64,000 bases of DNA from Thinopyrum elongatum (Eukaryota > Streptophyta > Magnoliopsida > Poales > Poaceae), in assembly GCA_011799875.1 (NCBI GenBank), contig CM022299.1, forward strand, positions 350,344,526-350,408,525, written 5' to 3'. Position 1 is the stretch's first letter, and every line of letters starts with the position of its first letter. Shown here one piece after another: positions 43,621 through 54,138 of this stretch. Under the pieces are notes generated by a model. It was not told the DNA's origin and did no database searches. It saw only the letters and a program-made list of their open reading frames with translations. The position numbers and the translations under genes are program-made.

Positions 43621-46191
43621 TTAGTTCTTTTTCTTCACCACCCACATCTGGAGGGGTGGCAAAGAGTTCATCATTCTGCGAGCTCCATAAGAGAAAGGTG
43701 GCATTGAAGCCAAAGCGCTTCGTTTCACAGGAGAGGGATTAGTATAGGCATATGAGTAAGAAGAGAAATTCTTCGAGGACTTATGAACATAATGATTTGA
43801 AGAATAATGCACATAATCAGAACTCTTAGATTTTCCCTGCGAAACAGAAGCATTAGCATGATGATCATATGAGGACTTGGATCCATGTGAGGAATTTGAT
43901 CCATAAGAGGACTTGGATCCATATGAAGACTTTGGTCCATATGAAGAGTTTGATCTGGGGTTCCTATTCTTCGCAGGTGGTGTCATGAGGACATTCACCT
44001 GAAGACTTTCAAGGCACCTTTTGGGAACCCAGATTTTCTTCATAGGGGGACCATTCCTGCAGTTAGTTCCAACATATCAAGCAAATACTTCACCATTCTG
44101 ATTTTTGAACAGTTTATAGTTGGAGTCAAATGACTCATCAGATGAATATGAGGATTCACAAGTAAAGCCAGATAAAGTGGATGGATCTACGGGAGGTCCC
44201 TTCGCAGCAACCCATGAGGCTTTGGGATACTGCTCAGGTTTCCAGTAGGTTCCATCAGCATTGAATTTCCTCTCAAAGGCAATACCCTCTTTCCTAGGGT
44301 TCCTGTTCAAGATCTGCTTTTTGAGCACATCACAAAGAGTCTGATGCCCTTTGAGGCTTTTGTACATGCCTATCACATACAATTCCTTCAACCCTGCATT
44401 TTCGTCAGTGATACTAGTGGTATCCTCAGATGAGGAATTTGTGACCACAGAGATAGTTGAAGAAATTGCAGCAATAGAAGCATTTGAACTTTCAAGTGAA
44501 GAATTAGCAGTTTCACATTCAATGCATTTCAAGCATGGTGGAATGAATTCTTCCTGAGCGGAACTGATCTGTTGAGCAAGTAATGAATCATTTTCCTTCT
44601 GAAGATCTTCATAGATCACCCTTAGCTTCTCAAGATCTTGCTTTCTTTGAAGAAATTCATAAGAAAGCTTCTCATGGTCGGCTAAGAGAGTGTTATGATG
44701 ACTTTGAAGTTTGTCAAACTTAGACTGTAGTTGCTGAAGATTATCAGTCAGTGTTTGAGTTCGATCCATTTCCTCACCCAACAGGTCATCGCTTTTGTCT
44801 AGCATATTTTGAACCTTTTCCAAAGCCTTTTGTTGTTTAACAACAATATTAGGAAGTTTAGAATATCTGGGTTTGAGGTTATCATCAGATTCATCCTCAC
44901 TTGATTCAGAGGAGGGATATTTGAGTACCTTGGCACCTTTTGCCATGAAGCAATAGGTGGGAGCATAGTCATCGTTGCCGTCATCAGCAGTGTTGGGGAA
45001 GCCATTTTCCTCAGTGTTGAAGATGGACTTGCTAACGTAAGCAGTAGTGAGGGCTAGGCTCGCCACACCAGAGTCTGACTCCTCAGATGCCTCCTCTTCC
45101 TCATGTTCCTCAGATACAGCTTTAGAATCCATTTCCTTGCCAATGAATGCCCGAGCTTTCTTGGAACTGCTCTTCTTGTGAGATGAAGACTTTGAAGATT
45201 TTGACGATGAGGACTTTGAAGATTTCTTCTTCTTCTTTGAGTCATCGGAACTGTCATCCTTGTATTTCTTCTTCTTTGATTCCTTTGCCCACTGAGGACA
45301 ATCAGTAATGTAGTGACCAGGTTTCTTGCATTTGTGGAAAGTTCTCTTCTTGTAGTCACGGGAAGAGGAATCTGATTTCATGTCATCACCTCTTGAGGAT
45401 TTTCCAAATCCACCACGTCTAGAGAACTTCTGGAATTTCCTCACGAGCATTGCTAGCTTCTGACTCAGTTCTTCAGGATCACCAAGGCTGCTACCAGAAT
45501 CTTCATCTTCAGATTCAGAGACTGCCTTGGCCTTCAGTGCACGAGATCTACCATAGCTCGGTCCGTAGAGATCTCTCTTCTCAGCAAGTTGGAACTCATG
45601 AGTATTTAGCCTCTCGAGGATATCAGCAGGATCAAGTGACTTGTAGTCTCCACGTTCTTGAATCATCAGGGCCAGTGTATCGAATGAAGAGTCGAGTGAC
45701 CTCAGCAATTTCTTCACCACCTCATGGTCGGTGATGTCAGTGGCACCCAGTGCTTGAAGCTCGTTTGAAATGTCAGTCAGGCGATCAAAGGTTTGCTGAA
45801 CATTTTCATTGTCGAGTCTTTTGAAGCGGTTAAAGAGATTGCGAAGAACGTCAACTCGAGAGTCACGTTGAGTTGAGACTCCTTCGTTGACCTTGGACAG
45901 CCTATCCCAGATAAGCTTAGCTGTCTTCAAAGCACTCACTATGCCATACTGTCCTTTGCTCAGATGGCCACATATGATATTCTTCGCTTAAGAGTCGAGT
46001 TGCTTGAATCTCTTCACATCAACAGCGTTCATGGAAGGAGTGACGGAGGGAACGCCATTTTCCACAACGTACTAGAGATCGTTGTCAATTGCCTCAAGAT
46101 GCATGCGCATCTTGTTCTTCCAGTAGGGGTAGTCCGTCCCATCGAAGGTAGGACACCCAACTGAGACCTTGATCATGCCTGCAGTCGACAT
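43621..46191 (-). pseudogene. gag: copia gag, broken
   Basis: Starts at ATG 46191 (MSTAGMIKVSVGCPTFDGTD), 53 nt past the primer site. A UBN2-like gag core follows (LIWDRLSKVNEGV, NLFNRFKRLDNENVQQTFDR, LRSLDSSFDTLALMIQER). A nucleocapsid knuckle is present with its first Cys lost: FHKCKKPGHYITDC with TTC at 45339-45337 where Cys is expected. Long Lys/Ser-rich and coiled-coil regions follow. In-frame stops: TAG 46074-46072, TAA 45990-45988, TGA 44079-44077 and TAA 43623-43621. All parts are in one frame, so damage is by point changes only. Confidence 0.88.
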
Positions 46192-46244
46192 AACTAAAAT
46201 TCCAGGTGGTTAAACCAAAATCACACAGAACAAGGGAGTACCTT

Positions 46245-46256
46245 GCTCTGATACCA
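46245..46256 (-). other. primer binding site of the copia element
   Basis: TGGTATCAGAGC on the minus strand, 2 bp after the LTR; matches the 3' end complement of initiator methionine tRNA. Confidence 0.9.
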
Positions 46257-46258
46257 AT

Positions 46259-47757
46259 TGAAAGTGCGTTATATCGACTAGAGGGGGGGGGTAAATAGGC
46301 GATTTTTACAAATTCGTCACTGAAGAATTTCAAGGTGAGGAAATTCCTAAGCAACAAACTACTTAGTAGCGGAATAAGTACTCAGATGCAAACATAACAT
46401 GGCATAAGCACAGTCATCATGATGAAATGAAATAGGCACAGAGTACAGGTAGCGTGATACAGGATAAGCAGGCTGAAGACAACTGACTGAAGAAATAGGA
46501 ATGAGGAAATTGGGAAAGTCTTCAGTCAAAGTCTTCAAACAGTAACGATCAAATACACAGCAAGTATGCGAGGAAATGAAAGAGTTGAGGAAATAGAACC
46601 AGTAGCTCGGTGAAGACAATGATTTGGTAGACCAGTTCCAACTGCTCTGACAGTTGTACGTCTGGTTGGAGCGGCTAGGTATTTAAACATGAGGACACAC
46701 AGTCCCGGACACACAGTCCTCACCGTATTCTCCTTGAGCTAAGGTCACACAGACCTTGCCCAATCACTCGTGGTAAGTCTTCAGGTGACTTCCAAACCTT
46801 CACAGACTTGGTCACTCGGCGATCCACAATTTCCTCTTGGATGCTCTAGACCATGACGCCTAACCATCTGGAGGATGCACAATCCTCAAAGGTAACAAGC
46901 GTCGGTTCCACACAGGAACAATCTCTTCAGTGATGCTCACTCACTTTGGGTTTGTAGGTGTTTGGGTTTTTGGGTTTTTCCTCACTTGATGATTTTCGCT
47001 CAAAGTCCTCGGAGGATGGGATGCTCTAAATGACAAGTGTAAGTTTCTCTCAGAGCAGCCAACCAACTAGTGGTTGTAGGGGGCGGCTATTTATAGCCTA
47101 GGGAGCAGCCCGACATGATAAGACATAAATGCCCTTCAATGATATGACCGTTAGGTGGGTAGGATATTTGGACAGCTGGCGCGTAGCACAGCAACGGTCG
47201 GAAGTTTGAGTATCAAATTCCTCAAGGCTATCATGTTCCTCACTTGTATGCAATCCGCACTGGCGAATTCCTAACTCCTCAGTCAGAACAAATTCCTCAG
47301 AGAACAGAAGAACTTCGTCTCTGTTAGTGAAGAAATTGACTGAACTGTATGAGATTTCCAATGGCTTCACTCGAAAGGATTGGGTAGGTGTAGGATTTTG
47401 AGATCAGCATCACTTGGAAACTTTTCCTTAGTTTTACCTCGACCCCCTTTAACAGTACGGTGTTTCCTATGACTCAAGAAAAAGAAAATGAAACTACAAA
47501 AACAAAAGTCTTCACGCTTCATAATCCTCGCATGAATATCAAGTCTTCAAGGTCACACCAATTTCCTCACTTTCAAAGTCTTCAAGAAAACCAAAGTCTT
47601 CAACTGAAGACATTCATTTTTAGCGGTCGACTTTCATCGTAAATATCAAACTCCTCATAGACTTATAGAACCTGTGTACACTCATAAACACATTAGTCCC
47701 TTAACCTATAAGTCTTCAATACACCAAAATCACTAAGGGGCACTAGATGCACTTACA
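46259..47757 (-). repeat. 5' LTR of the copia element
   Basis: 1499 bp. TATAAATA on the minus strand at 47095-47088. Carries a 14-bp duplication near 46700 (GGACACACAGTCC repeated) absent from the other LTR. Confidence 0.93.
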
Positions 47758-48240
47758 ATATTTAATTTTTTTTGTGGGGATAAATTTAATAGAAACCTAT
47801 ATATACATTATAAAAACATCACACGTCTTATTAACTTATAAAAACAAATGTTTAACAGAAGTTGGCAAGGAAAATCCTGGTTGTTTTTGACTCTCAGTCA
47901 AGGAAAATCCTGGTGATTGCGTACAAAATCTTGAGAAGATTTTAAGGACCAATGTAATAATAACGCGCTCAATTTTCTTTTGAGCAATAACTCGCTAATT
48001 TGTAAATTTTATATATAATAAAATGTGTAGCTCCGGTTTATTTTTTGATATTAATTGCTCCTTCTAACATAACATTAAATATAGAACAAGCCCAGCTAAT
48101 TCATGTATTTCAAGAAAGTGCAAATGGGCTGTGATTTCTTAGAAAAAAATAAATGGGCCACATTGACGCGAAATTATTTGTTCACCCAGCCCAGCAAATG
48201 GACTGTAAACTCTAGAAAACATGGGTTAAATATATGCCAC
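47758..48240. other. AT-rich flank right of the copia
   Basis: No gene. Similar in composition to the left flank (32990-33090), consistent with insertion into one AT-rich region. Confidence 0.4.
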
Positions 48241-50684
48241 ATTTTTGCAGGCTGACATGTGGGCAAATAGGTCAAAGCCTACGCAAGGCATTGTCAACTT
48301 AGTCAACAAATGATTCTGATATCGATAGCCATTGGATTTACACCCAACGTCCGGCATTCATATTCAATCTCTCGTCTTCTTCCTCCAGCGCCGCCAGGAC
48401 CACCTGCTCCCGCCTCCGGCTGCTAGCAGCTCTGCTTAGCATGCTTCGCTGCGAAGCGCTACCCCACCGCCGGCCAAGCCATCCCTCCACCCCTCCACAC
48501 CTCATGTTATTCTCCACCGACTGCAGAACCACGCCGCACCAGAACCAGTTAACCCTCGTACACCTCCCCATCTGTGACTCCACTGCCGTGACTTCCCATC
48601 ACCGGCTCGTTGCCGTCCGGGGCCTTGCCGTCGTCCATCGCCTTGGTGCGCTCGGCGCGGGGTGGTCAACGTGGTCAACAAACGAGAGTCATCGGAAGAG
48701 GACTGTACATGGAGAAGCTGACAGTGGGGACGCACCAGGTCCATGGACGCACGCATGCAACCATCTCCTTATTACGCGAAAATAAAATTATTCCTCCCCC
48801 TGAAAGCTGGGACCCACCACGTGTATCTTCGCAAGGAAGGAAGTGCCTCCTTATTCCTGCCCTTGACAGCTGGGACCACCAGCTACATCTTCGCATGCAA
48901 GGAAGTGCCTCCTTATTATGCGGAAAAAATGATTCCTCCCCCTGACAGCTAGGACCCAGCAGCTATATCTTCGCACGCAAGGAAGTGCGTCCTTATCCTC
49001 CCTAATAGCTGGGACCTACCCGGTCGAAGCGTACGTAGCGTTGTCTGTCTTGTCGCGAACGTGTACGTACATACAGGTCGATCGGTCGCTCAGCAACGAT
49101 GAACCATGGCCGAGTAAGTAGCAGCACATGTCATAGTAGAGCCCCCCACGTAGCAGTTCAGGCTATCCCATCTAAACCATGTACACATACATACAGCCAC
49201 ATGCCAAAAAATACGGCCATGTACGTACATAGAGCAGGGTCTCGAAATGCGTACTCATGCATACGGATGACCAGGGCTCGTGTACATGGAGAGGCAACAG
49301 ACAGCAGCGACGTCGGCAGCTAACCGGCTGGGTCGGAATGGAGGAAACAATGTCGTGTTCACCGGGAGCCAAGTGACTGTGTCGGAACACGTCCTGTTCA
49401 TCCGGAGCGAAGCCACTGGGTCAGAACGCATCATGTTCATCGGGAGCCAACCGGCTTGGACGGAACAGCCGGAACGGGGTCTAGCATACCGCAAAACAGA
49501 GGAAAACGGCCTTCTGTTCGACCGCGTACGGTCGAAACGGGGTCCTCTTCATCAGGAAGGGTCTGGCATACCGTAGAACGGAGAAAACGGCCTTCTGTTC
49601 GAGTGCCTATGGTCGAAACGGGGTGTTGTTGATCGGGAGGGGTGTGGCGTACCGCAAAACGGAGGAAACGGACTTGTGTTGGAGCGCCTACGGTCGAAAC
49701 GGGGTCCTGTTCATCGATAGGGGTGTGGCGTACCGCAAAACGGGACTCCACCGGATACTGTTCATCCACCGTCTACTGCCTCGCTCCAGCCTCCATGGGC
49801 TACTGTTCATCCACCATCGACTTCCTCCACCTCCACCTGCTACTGTTCATCCACCATCGACTTCCTCCAGCCTCCACCAGCTACTATTCATCCACGAGGT
49901 CCTATTCATCCAGCCTCCACCGGCTACTGTTCAACCAGCCCTCCACGGGGTCCTGTTCATCCAGCCTCCACCGGCTACTGTTTAACCAGCCCTCCACGGG
50001 GTCCTATTCATCCACCCCCAACCGGCACGGGTGTGTGGCGGCGTCCTCGATTGGGATCCTGTTCATCTAGCGGCAACGGCCTCTACTACCACGGGGTCCT
50101 GTTCATCCAACTCCCAACGGGAACTGTTCATCCAACCCCAACAACGGCCACAGTTCATCAAGAGGCAGCAGCAGGTTCGATCGGCTTCAGTTAGCAGCAG
50201 TAGCGAAGGAATCGCTCGGGTTCAGTTAACAGCCAAGGGATCGATCGCTCGGGTTCAGTAACATAGCTAGTGCAATCGCTCGGGTTTAGTAAGCGAACGC
50301 CTCGCTCGGGTTTAGTTAGAGCCCAACGCCTCTCACACAAGCGCGTACGTGTATGAGAGAAACGTGCAATCTCTCCGTGCATCGGTCGGCCCCAACCACC
50401 CACCGTAACCGGGAACTCCCCGATATTTTCCTTGCCCTCTCTTCTACCATGATTTTTTCCGTCATGGACGGCCCAAAGAATGTCATGCAGGTGCGTCCCT
50501 GGCCCGCCCAGGACGAAAATCCCATTTTCTATCATTATTTTTTGTCATAGAAGTAGGAGCGCACCACATCTATGATGATACGTGGTTTTGTCACAATTAT
50601 CGTCATAGAAGTGTCATAAGCATGGCAGAAAAAAAAAATCCGTTCGGGCCAAAATGTCACGGATGTGTCTTTTTTTTGTAGTGA
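48241..50684 (-). mobile_element. CACTA (Caspar-like) transposon end
   Basis: The right boundary on the minus strand reads CACTACAAAAAAAAGACACA, followed by CCGTGACATTTTGGCCCGAA and ATGACGATAATTGTGACAAA, the typical terminus of Triticeae Caspar-type CACTA elements. Subterminal arrays follow: GATCGCTCGGGTTCAGT repeats (50190-50330), GTCCTGTTCATCC/CTACTGTTCATCC repeats (49760-50160), an ~81-bp repeat with ACGGTCGAAACGGGGTCCT (49500-49750), and ~80-bp repeats with AGCTGGGACCCACCA (48820-49020). No transposase and no opposite CACTA end found, so truncated or split by the copia. Family placement from memory. Confidence 0.7.
49500..50160. repeat. CACTA subterminal tandem repeats
   Basis: About three ~81-bp units near 49507, 49588 and 49668 (CGGCCTTCTGTTCG type), then many short units with CTACTGTTCATCCA or GGGGTCCTGTTCATCC. 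Subterminal arrays of this kind bind CACTA transposase in other plants (established knowledge). Confidence 0.7.
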
Positions 50685-50953
50685 CGGCAGGCAGGGGGGC
50701 GGGGCCATGGTGATGCGGCTGCATGCTTGCACGAAGGGGCGCACAGAGAAGTCCTGCTGCTCAAGAGCAGCTGGGTCAGTGGCGGCGGCCCCGGTAGGGT
50801 GGCGTCGGTTGTCGCGCCCCACGAGCTCCGTTTTGGCGACGCGACCCGCCCGGCGCTCGGCACGCTCGTGGCGAGCGTCAGTCATGGAGCTGGCAAAGTA
50901 GAAGGTGGAGCGGAGCAGAAGAACAGCGGCGCACCCCTACCTGGTGCGCCAAA
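50685..50953 (-). pseudogene. gag: leader and gag start of a second gypsy, truncated by the CACTA
   Basis: Inside the LTR at 50954 lies the primer site TGGCGCACCAGGTAGGGG (50951-50934), then a leader and an ATG at 50885 opening MTDARHERAERRAGRVAKTE. The frame runs until the CACTA terminus at 50684. The rest of the element is not in the window. Confidence 0.65.
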
Positions 50954-51865
50954 TGTCAGAATCGTGGCCCCGGGGACCCAAAGGTTCGAACTCTGGGGTG
51001 CACTCATTCCTACCGCCCTATCCTTCCTAGCAGCTAAGCACGACGAGGCTACGGTGAGAGCGAGCTAGCGGGCGCAAGCCGGTGACACAGCAGTTACCCA
51101 GGTTCGGGCCACCTTGCGGTGTAAAACCCTACTCCTGCTTGGTTTTTTGGATTGCACTCGTGAGGGGGAATGAGAGTACAAGGGTTTGGGGATCAAGTGG
51201 TCGACCACCTCTACGGCGGCTCCTGCCCCCCTTTTATATCTGCCTTGGTCCTCTTCTCCCAAAAACATTGGCGGGAAGGGTTGCCACACAACATCAATTT
51301 TGAAGGGGGACAGGGGCACAGTCTATCCTGACAAAAGGTAGTCTTCGCCTGCAAAGCCACTGTCCATGACGTGCCGGTGGGCTCGGGGATGACCTCCGCC
51401 CTGCGCGCCCGCCGTCCTGGTCTTGTTGCACCGATCAGGAAACCTTTGGGGGTTGCTTTGGGAACCGACTTGTTGGCCTTGCCCCCTTAGCAGAAAAGAG
51501 GAAATCCTCCTCATCCACGCCTGTTGACGTGGCTTCTGGCGCCGCTCATTGTTGCGTGCATCACCCACGTGAAGGCACGGGGCCACACGACCAGGCTGAA
51601 CAGCCCTTGACTTGCTTGCCTCTTAGAGGGTGCCTCGGGAGGCAACCTCAGGAGGCCATCTAATGAGAGGGCCTCGCGAAGCTCTTGGTGGAGCCACCTA
51701 GTCTGCTTGGGATGCCTGCCATAGATGGCCTCATGAGGCAAGGGCCCCATGAGGAGTCTTGCTCGTGACGCTTGCTCATGGGCCACTCGATGGGCTCTTG
51801 TCATGCGCCGCGTCCTGGGCCGAAGGCAGACAGGCCTGGGTACCCCCAGTCCCACGGGCCTGACA
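50954..51865 (-). repeat. LTR of a second Tat-type gypsy (minus strand)
   Basis: 912 bp; on the minus strand starts TGTCAGGCCCGTGGG and ends GATTCTGACA. TATA box TATAAAAG at 51238-51231. Shares GCAGGAGTAGGGTTTTAC and GAACCTGGGTAA with the first gypsy LTR, so the two are distant relatives. Confidence 0.85.
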
Positions 51866-53422
51866 GATATGTCTCCAACGTATCTATAATTTTTGATTGT
51901 TCCATGCTATTATAGTATCAATCTTGGATGTTTTATATACATTTACAAGCAACTTTATATCATTTTTGGACTAACCTACTACTTAGTGCCCAGTGCCAGT
52001 TGCTGTTTTTTTGCTTGTCTTTGACTTTGCAGAATATCAGTACCAAGCGAAGTCCAAATGCCGCGAAACTTTTTGGAGATTTTTTTCTGGCAATAATAGA
52101 CCCTAGAAGATTCGGGAAGAAATGAGAAGACGAAGGAGTGGCCCACTAAGAACCACGGCGCGCTAGGGGCCTGTGACGTGCCCTGGTGGGTAGTGGGGCC
52201 CACAAGCCTCCGTTTGACCTAACTCCGCCTCTATAAATACTCTAAAATCAGAAAACCTACCAGGGAGTCCACAAAATACTTTTACCGCCGCCGCAAGCCT
52301 CTGTTCTCGAGAGATCTCATCTGGGGACCCTTTCTGGCACTCTGCCAGAGGGGGAAATGATCACGGAGGGGTTCTTCATCATCCTTGTTGCCCCTCCGAT
52401 GATGCGTGAGTAGTTTACCACAGACCTACGGGTCCATAGTTAGTAGCTAGATGGCTTCCTCTCTCTCGATGTTCTTCAATACAGTGTTCTCCTTGATGTT
52501 CTTGGAGTTCTATCTGATGTAATTCTTTTTTGCGGTGTGTTTGTTGGGATCCGATGAATTGTGAGTTTATGACCAGATCTATCCATGAATATTATTTGGG
52601 TTTTCTATGAACTCTTTTATGCATGATTAATATAGCTTCGCATTTCTTCTCCGATTTATTGGTTTGGTTTGGCCAACTAGATTGATTTATCTTGCCATGG
52701 GAAGATGTGCTTTGTAATGGGTTCGATCTTGCGGTGGTCAATCCCAGTGACAGAAAGGGACATGACATGTATGTATCATTGCTATTAAGGTTAAAAAGAT
52801 GGGGTTTATTCATATGTGAGTTTATCTTGTCTACATCATGTCATCTTGCTTAAAGCATTACTCCGTTTCCCATGAACTTAATACACTAGATGCATGCTGG
52901 ATAGTGCTCGATGTGTGGAGTAATAGTAGTAGATGCAGAATCATTTCGGTCTACTAATCTTGGACGTGATGCCTATGTATGATCATTGCCTTGGATATCA
53001 TCATAATTATTTGCCTTTCTATCAATTGCCCAATAGTAATTTGTTTACCCACCGTACTATTTTCTCGAGAAAAGCCTCTAGTGAAAACTATGGCCCCCCG
53101 GGTCTATCTTTTATCATATATTAAAACTAAAAATACCTTGCTGCAATTTTCTTTTATTTATTTTATTTTGTATTTTTGTAGATCTATTTATCAAAACCTA
53201 TACAATTTAATCTTGCTCGTAACCGTTGAGGGATTAACAACCCCTCTATGCGTTGGGTTGCAAGTATTTGTTGTTTGTGTGCAGGTGCTGTTTACATAGT
53301 GTTGCTTGGTTCTCCTACTGGATTGGTAACCTTTGTTTCATAACTGAGGGAAATACTTATCTCTACTGTACTGCATCATCGTCTCCTCTTCGAGGAAATC
53401 CCAACGTAGCTCACAAGTAGCA
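51866..53422 (+). repeat. single LTR of a Triticeae gypsy (Sabrina/WHAM-like)
   Basis: Starts GATATGTCTCCAACGTATCT (canonical first T missing at the junction) and ends CTCACAAGTAGCA at 53422. Typical internal words: CAGACCTACGGGTCCATAG, TTAGTAGCTAGATGGCTTC, CTAGATGCATGCTGGATAG. TATA box TATAAATA at 52232-52239. No primer site or gag follows 53422, so a solo LTR or a truncated element. Family name uncertain. Confidence 0.8.
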
Positions 53423-54138
53423 ATGATTCCAATGCACGCTTGAGCACCCCACACACATTTCATTTGACCACGCGTGGGCTCAAAGAGGCGCAAAATGTAT
53501 CGTTGGTGAGCCTGTTCCCACGCAACCGTGCATGCTTCCCGCCCAGCTTGTTTGGCCATGCGTAGGCTAGAAGAGGGGCAAATCATGGGTGTTTATTGGA
53601 AAAAGCTTTGCAAAAATGAGGTGTGCGGAATGACTTTGAGCAACGCACACGTTCAACAATAAGTTTACCCGTGGGTGATGAGGTCATGGTTACATAGAAG
53701 GGTAATGATGGACACTCGAGTGCGATAATTCTTCACTCTACAGGGCACATAGTTGAATAAACCAACTGTGTGCAATAATGTCGAAGATCGCTATCGAGTA
53801 TGCTATATAGATCGTTTGCGATGAGATCGACATGGGAAACACATTCGAGAATGGTAAATAAAATCTAAGTCCATTACATATTAAGGTCAAAATAGTACTA
53901 CCAATATGCGAGTCTCGTACGATGCCATTTCAACGATTGTACCACAAAAGCCCGAAATATTACAAGGTTCAAATTCCAGAGTTATATGGCTCAAATTCGA
54001 AGATTACAAGGTTAAAACTGATATTAGAAATGAAATTCAGCTCATGCAACTGTAGACGCCCGCGCTGATCCGTAGAACATGGACATAAGAGAGGTTCAAA
54101 CTGATATTACCACTTGTAACACTTGTTTCGAAACCTCA
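53423..54138. other. intergenic, no gene recognised
   Basis: Only short open frames. Sequence such as GTGTGCAATAATGTCGAAG looks repeat-like but I cannot assign it. Confidence 0.4.

Larger units (their letters stand above)
33091..47757 (-). mobile_element. Ty1/copia LTR retrotransposon, SIRE/Maximus-like, minus strand
   Basis: LTRs at 33091-34572 and 46259-47757 start TGTAAGTGCATCTAG and end CGCACTTTCA on the minus strand. The primer site TGGTATCAGAGC (46256-46245) is 2 bp inside the 5' LTR (initiator Met tRNA type). A polypurine tract (AAAAAGGGGGAGAT) precedes the 3' LTR at 34573. The copia order gag, protease, integrase, RT, RNase H is followed by a 3.8-kb extra ORF typical of the large SIRE/Maximus group. 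About thirty LTR substitutions plus a 14-bp duplication give roughly 2% divergence, about 0.8 million years at 1.3e-8. Flanking pentamers CGTAT and ATATT do not match. Confidence 0.9.

Noticed and set aside
49280..50070. Plus and minus ORFs over the CACTA arrays
   Set aside because: Products of tandem repeats; no known domain.
49500..50160. Regularly spaced repeats that look CRISPR-like
   Set aside because: Plant nuclear context, imperfect tandem units without unique equal-length spacers, and position just inside a CACTA terminus.
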